Assembly (NCBI RefSeq): GCF_031877795.1
Contig: NC_133971.1
Span: 13,246,325-13,310,324, forward strand
DNA length: 64,000 nucleotides
Direction of reading: 5' to 3'
Origin: Strix aluco
Lineage: Eukaryota > Chordata > Aves > Strigiformes > Strigidae
The position numbers and the translations under genes are program-made. Of this stretch, positions 60,534 to 64,000 are shown piece by piece. Numbering within the stretch: the stretch's first letter is position 1; every line of letters starts with the position of its first letter. The notes below the pieces were generated by a model. The model was not told the origin of the DNA and made no database searches. It was given only the letters and a program-made list of their open reading frames with translations.

Positions 60534-61364
60534 TGTGTTGGGTGTAGGTGGCAAGGTTTTGGTAGCAGTGGGGGCTGCAGGTGTGGCTTCTGTGACAAGA
60601 TGGTAGAAGCTGCTCTCATGTCAGATGAAGCCAGTTCCAGCTGGCTCCAAGATGGACCTGCTACTGGCCAAAGCTGAGTCAGTCAGTGATATTGGTAGCA
60701 CCTCTGTGATAACGTATTTAAGAAAGCGTAAAAAACTGCTGCACAACAGCAGCCAGCAGAGAGGAGTGAGAATATGTGAGAGGAACAACTCTGCAGACAC
60801 CAAGGTCAGTGGAGAAGGAGGGGGAGGTGGTGTTCCAGGCACCAGAGCAGATTCCCCTGCAGCCCATGGAGGTCCACGGTGGAGCAGGTGTCCACCTGCA
60901 GCCCCTGGAGGACCCCACTTAGAGCAGGTGGATGCCTGAAGGAAGCTGTGACCGCACTGGAGCAGGCTCCTGGCAGGACCTTGGCCCCATGGAGAGAGGA
61001 GCCCACGCTGGAGCAGGTTTGCTGACAGGAATTGTGACCCCGTGGAAGGGACCTACACTGGAGCAGTCTGTTCCTGAAGGACTGCAGCCCATGGAAGGGA
61101 CACACGCTGGAGCAGTTCATGAAGAACGGCAGCCCGTGGGGAGGACCCATGTTGGAGAAGTTCATGGAGGACTGTCTGCTGTGGGAGGGACCCACGCTGG
61201 AGCAGGGGAAGAGTGTGAGGAGGAAGGAGCGGCAGAGATGTGTGATGGACTGACCACAGACCCCATTCCCTGCACCACTCGGGGAGGGGAGGAGATGGAG
61301 AAAATAAAGAGTGATAGAGTGACTTGATGGACACCTGGCAGACAGTGAAGGTCAACCCACTACA
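60534..61364 (+). mobile_element. Solo LTR with internal minisatellite, plus strand
   Basis: It begins TGTGTTGGG and ends CCCACTACA. A perfect 5-bp target duplication, TAGAT, flanks it at 60529-60533 and 61365-61369. A TATA-like CGTATTTAAG (about 60713-60722) and AATAAA (61303-61308, 56 bp before the right edge) set the plus orientation. The R region is unusually long because of a degenerate tandem array. The reverse complement of the right end (TGTAGTGGGTTGACC) is typical of LTRs common in bird genomes. No retroviral genes adjoin. Frames of 100-131 codons inside it run through the repeat array and are not considered genes. Confidence 0.86.
60875..61210 (+). repeat. Degenerate minisatellite inside the LTR
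   Basis: Eight copies of a unit containing CACGCTGGAGCAG-like and GCCCATGGAGG-like segments. The GGAGCAGG core occurs near 60881, 60921, 60959, 61010, 61060, 61109, 61154 and 61199, with spacing of 38-51 bp. The LTR at 50145 holds fewer, more diverged units of the same kind. Confidence 0.8.
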
Positions 61365-61369
61365 TAGAT

Positions 61370-64000
61370 ACAGTCCACTGGTATTATAGTGTAGATCTCA
61401 TAGAACTGTAGTTTTCGCTTTGCCCTAGCTACTCCAATTTTTATTTTTTTTCTGAATATTGATTAATCACACAGTATTCTTTCTCCACTTATAACTGGCT
61501 TTTAGCAAGTGTCAAGCACGCTTGTAACAGTGGAGGGCTCATAGCTATAATTAAATCAAAGGCTGGCAGTAGATGCTTTGTCTACTGTTTGGGCAGTTGG
61601 GGAGGGGGAAACATGTATGTGGAAGTAGAGAACTCTCTATTTCAAAATAGAAGAGCTGATTTTTTGAAATTTTTTTCTTAATTGGATATTTTGGCCTTTG
61701 AACAAGTGCTGTAAAACCCCTTGATCAGTTTTGCCTTGCTTACCAGTCCTGAAACTTTGCTTCAAGTCATTCATGGTCTCAAATGGGATAGACTATGTGA
61801 ACTGATAGCTATCTAGTTATATGGATATAAGGCAGAAGATACAAGATGAAGCTTTGACATAGGTTATATTAAATAAATTGTGTACAGTTTCACAGCAAAA
61901 CATCTTTTTGTGAACTCTTATTTCTCTTTGATCATACTGGTTAAGCACTACTGTTATACCATACTTATATACACTTATACACTACCATACTTAATTCAGA
62001 AAACAATTTTTCTCACAAATTTGAGACTTCACAGAATAATTAGCCATCGCCACCTTTGAACCCCTAGAGGAAAACCTGTCTGTATAGTTCTTGCTACCTT
62101 CAGGATATAGGCAAGTCAACAGATAACATTTTCCTTTGTCCCATTTTGTGTAGTTATGGTGGAATTTTTTTCCTATTACTGTCACAGTTAATGTGTATGA
62201 GTGAGTGAAAACTATACTTCACTGAAATAAACATATCTGTAGTTTAAATCACCCATTTTTGAGTTTACTACAGGTACTACAGCATCTCTTATCCTTAGAT
62301 GTGATCTTCAAATAAGCTTGGAAGAGGAGGTGTGAAATAAATGCTAAAAATGATTCATGGAGAAAAAAAATATCAGAAATCTGTGTATAATTAGCAAACA
62401 TAAATTTAAACTAGTGATTTTTTTTAATGCTGAATTTTTTGGGGTGGTAGATTAAGTCTTCACAAACAATACAACTAATTCTCCCTTACGCCTTCCAACT
62501 TTTGAGCCCTTAATGATTACAAAGACAAGCTTCTGATTATAGAGTGATGTTTTTCCCTTCCTATTCCTTCAAGAAGTAAAAACCAATCAAACAAAAGCAG
62601 TCTCTGAAGATCCTACTTTTTCCTCTGTTGGCTGCGAACCCTGAACTGTGAACCAGTGTTCACTGTAAGGTAAACTTGTGTCAAGGCTTTAATGGTTTAG
62701 GGAACAAGGGCTTTTGTTTGTGGGCGTTTTTTTTCCCCTCCTCTGAGTTCTTCAGTAGACCTGCCTCATAAAAATTTGGAGGAGTCAAGTGGTGGAGAAA
62801 AGTCATGACAGTGTTGTAGATCTGCAAGGCAATTTTACATTGTTTGATTTGGTGCCTTCAGATGGTCTGACATTGTGGTATATTATGAAATGAAGATTTT
62901 TCTGCTTGCTAGACTTCCTTGTTTTACAGGAAGGGAAACAACACTATACTTTGTGTTCCCTTCTACCTTCTGTGTATTTACCCAAACTATCCATGGAGAA
63001 GTTTTTATTTTGAGCAATATAAGACAAGCATGTGTTCTGTGCAACAACACATTTTCCTGTCTTTGATAATTACAACAGTGGACTCTCTTCTGAAGTACAT
63101 CCTTCCTTTCTTCCATTACAGTTTTTCTGTTTGGGCAACTATCCACAAGATAGGTGGACAGACAGACAGATTGGGGGGGGGGTGTGTGTCTGCCTGTCTA
63201 TAAATACATACTGCAGAAGAGTGGTGGTGTGGAATACTTGTGTCTGTCCTGCCACACCCACTTCTGAGTATTGACAGCCATCTCAGTTGTAGAACACCAG
63301 TGCTAAACAATTCTTCATATATATGTAGAAGTAAAACTTGAACACAGATGTGACAAACTTGAACTAAATCACATTGTGTAGTTTCCTACATTTACTTAAA
63401 TGCAGTTCTTTTGGTTCATTCTGGTTTTCGGAGCATTATAATTAAATGTATGAACAAGTTGGTCACATCAGTGGTTTGGGGGAGGGTGTTGTTTATTTGG
63501 TACTTAAATATGAGTTTGACTATTTTGGCTGGAGACGTGAGCTATGAGTTTAGGTACTTTAACTGCCATGATAACTGACTGGAGATATGACCCAACGTTG
63601 ATGTTGTACAGGCATTTGTTCACTGATCTGTATTTACAGTGCTGTGAATGCATGTAATTTTTTTAAAAAAACCCTCCTTCCTCCATCTCCCCACCCCCCC
63701 ACACACCCAAGCTCAAGAATTCTCTTACAGAATAAAGGAATAAGTTAGGAAAACTAGGTATGTGTGTTTTGCATTGTTAGGCCTTACAAGTTCTGTTGAT
63801 TCAGAACAGCCACTGAAAAAGAGGGGGCAAACAGTGTAATGTGTGTTCTTTATGAGGGATTTGAATGAAAAAGAGTAACTTATTTCATTATTTATATGAA
63901 CCATGTAATGAGCTTTTTCATACTCTGGAAACCAAAACATAATTCTCAGGAGTTGAAATGACTAGACAAAATAGACTTATTGATGGCTGCAGTTAGTATG
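61370..64000. other. Non-coding DNA to the end of the window
   Basis: No exon or known repeat was recognised. It contains a GACA/poly-G/TG compound simple repeat at 63157-63188. The sequence presumably continues the same intron or intergenic region. Confidence 0.45.
63157..63188. repeat. Compound simple repeat (GACA)n-G10-(TG)n
   Basis: About 14 bp of GACA units, a run of ten G at 63173-63182 and a short TG run lie together. Length variation and assembly error are likely here. Confidence 0.8.

Noticed and set aside
60625-61327. Frames of 100-131 codons with Gly/Ala/Thr-rich repeats
   Set aside because: They translate the LTR minisatellite. Both strands are open across it, which reflects repeat composition and not a protein.

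Overview
The window looks like nuclear DNA from a bird. Four to five chicken-repeat-1 (CR1) LINE copies carry the typical 3' end with ATTCTATGA/ATTCTGTGA-type terminal repeats. There are also several solitary endogenous-retrovirus LTRs with 5-bp target duplications, no Alu- or L1-like elements, and AT-rich DNA broken by one sharp CpG island. The species cannot be told. No complete protein-coding gene is visible. I see no tRNA, rRNA, CRISPR or bacterial-type operon features, and most open frames of 60-230 codons are chance frames.

Layout: 1-554 is featureless. 560-1471 is a solo LTR. 1477-9140 is AT-rich DNA without a recognisable gene. About 9290-10640 is a strong CpG island with two identical inverted CCAAT boxes, GC boxes and two good splice donors (after 10123 and after 10725). 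It is most likely the promoter and 5'-untranslated exon(s) of a plus-strand gene that I cannot name. The DNA downstream is then most simply a very long 5' intron. Candidate internal exons lie at 32546-32636, 40173-40266 and best at 54891-54947; none is proven.

Repeats inside this presumed intron: a probable LTR at about 24966-25436; a minus-strand CR1 at 30679-31092; two plus-strand CR1 copies (34850-35552 and 39300-39650) that share a 280-bp stretch I read as identical; a minus-strand CR1 at 48945-50144 abutted by a minus-strand LTR (50145-51156) that itself holds an 88-bp CR1 fragment; a second copy of the first LTR family (53406-54449); and a plus-strand LTR (60534-61364) with an internal minisatellite.

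The window tells of genome dynamics rather than a pathway: a long intron of an unidentified gene, colonised by LINEs and retroviral LTRs that were later reduced to solo LTRs, nested, and in one place possibly homogenised by gene conversion. I found no convincing new biological system. The observations most worth checking are the possible CR1 gene conversion, the 54.9-kb exon, the nested block at 48.9-51.2 kb and a 61-nt hairpin near 27.5 kb.
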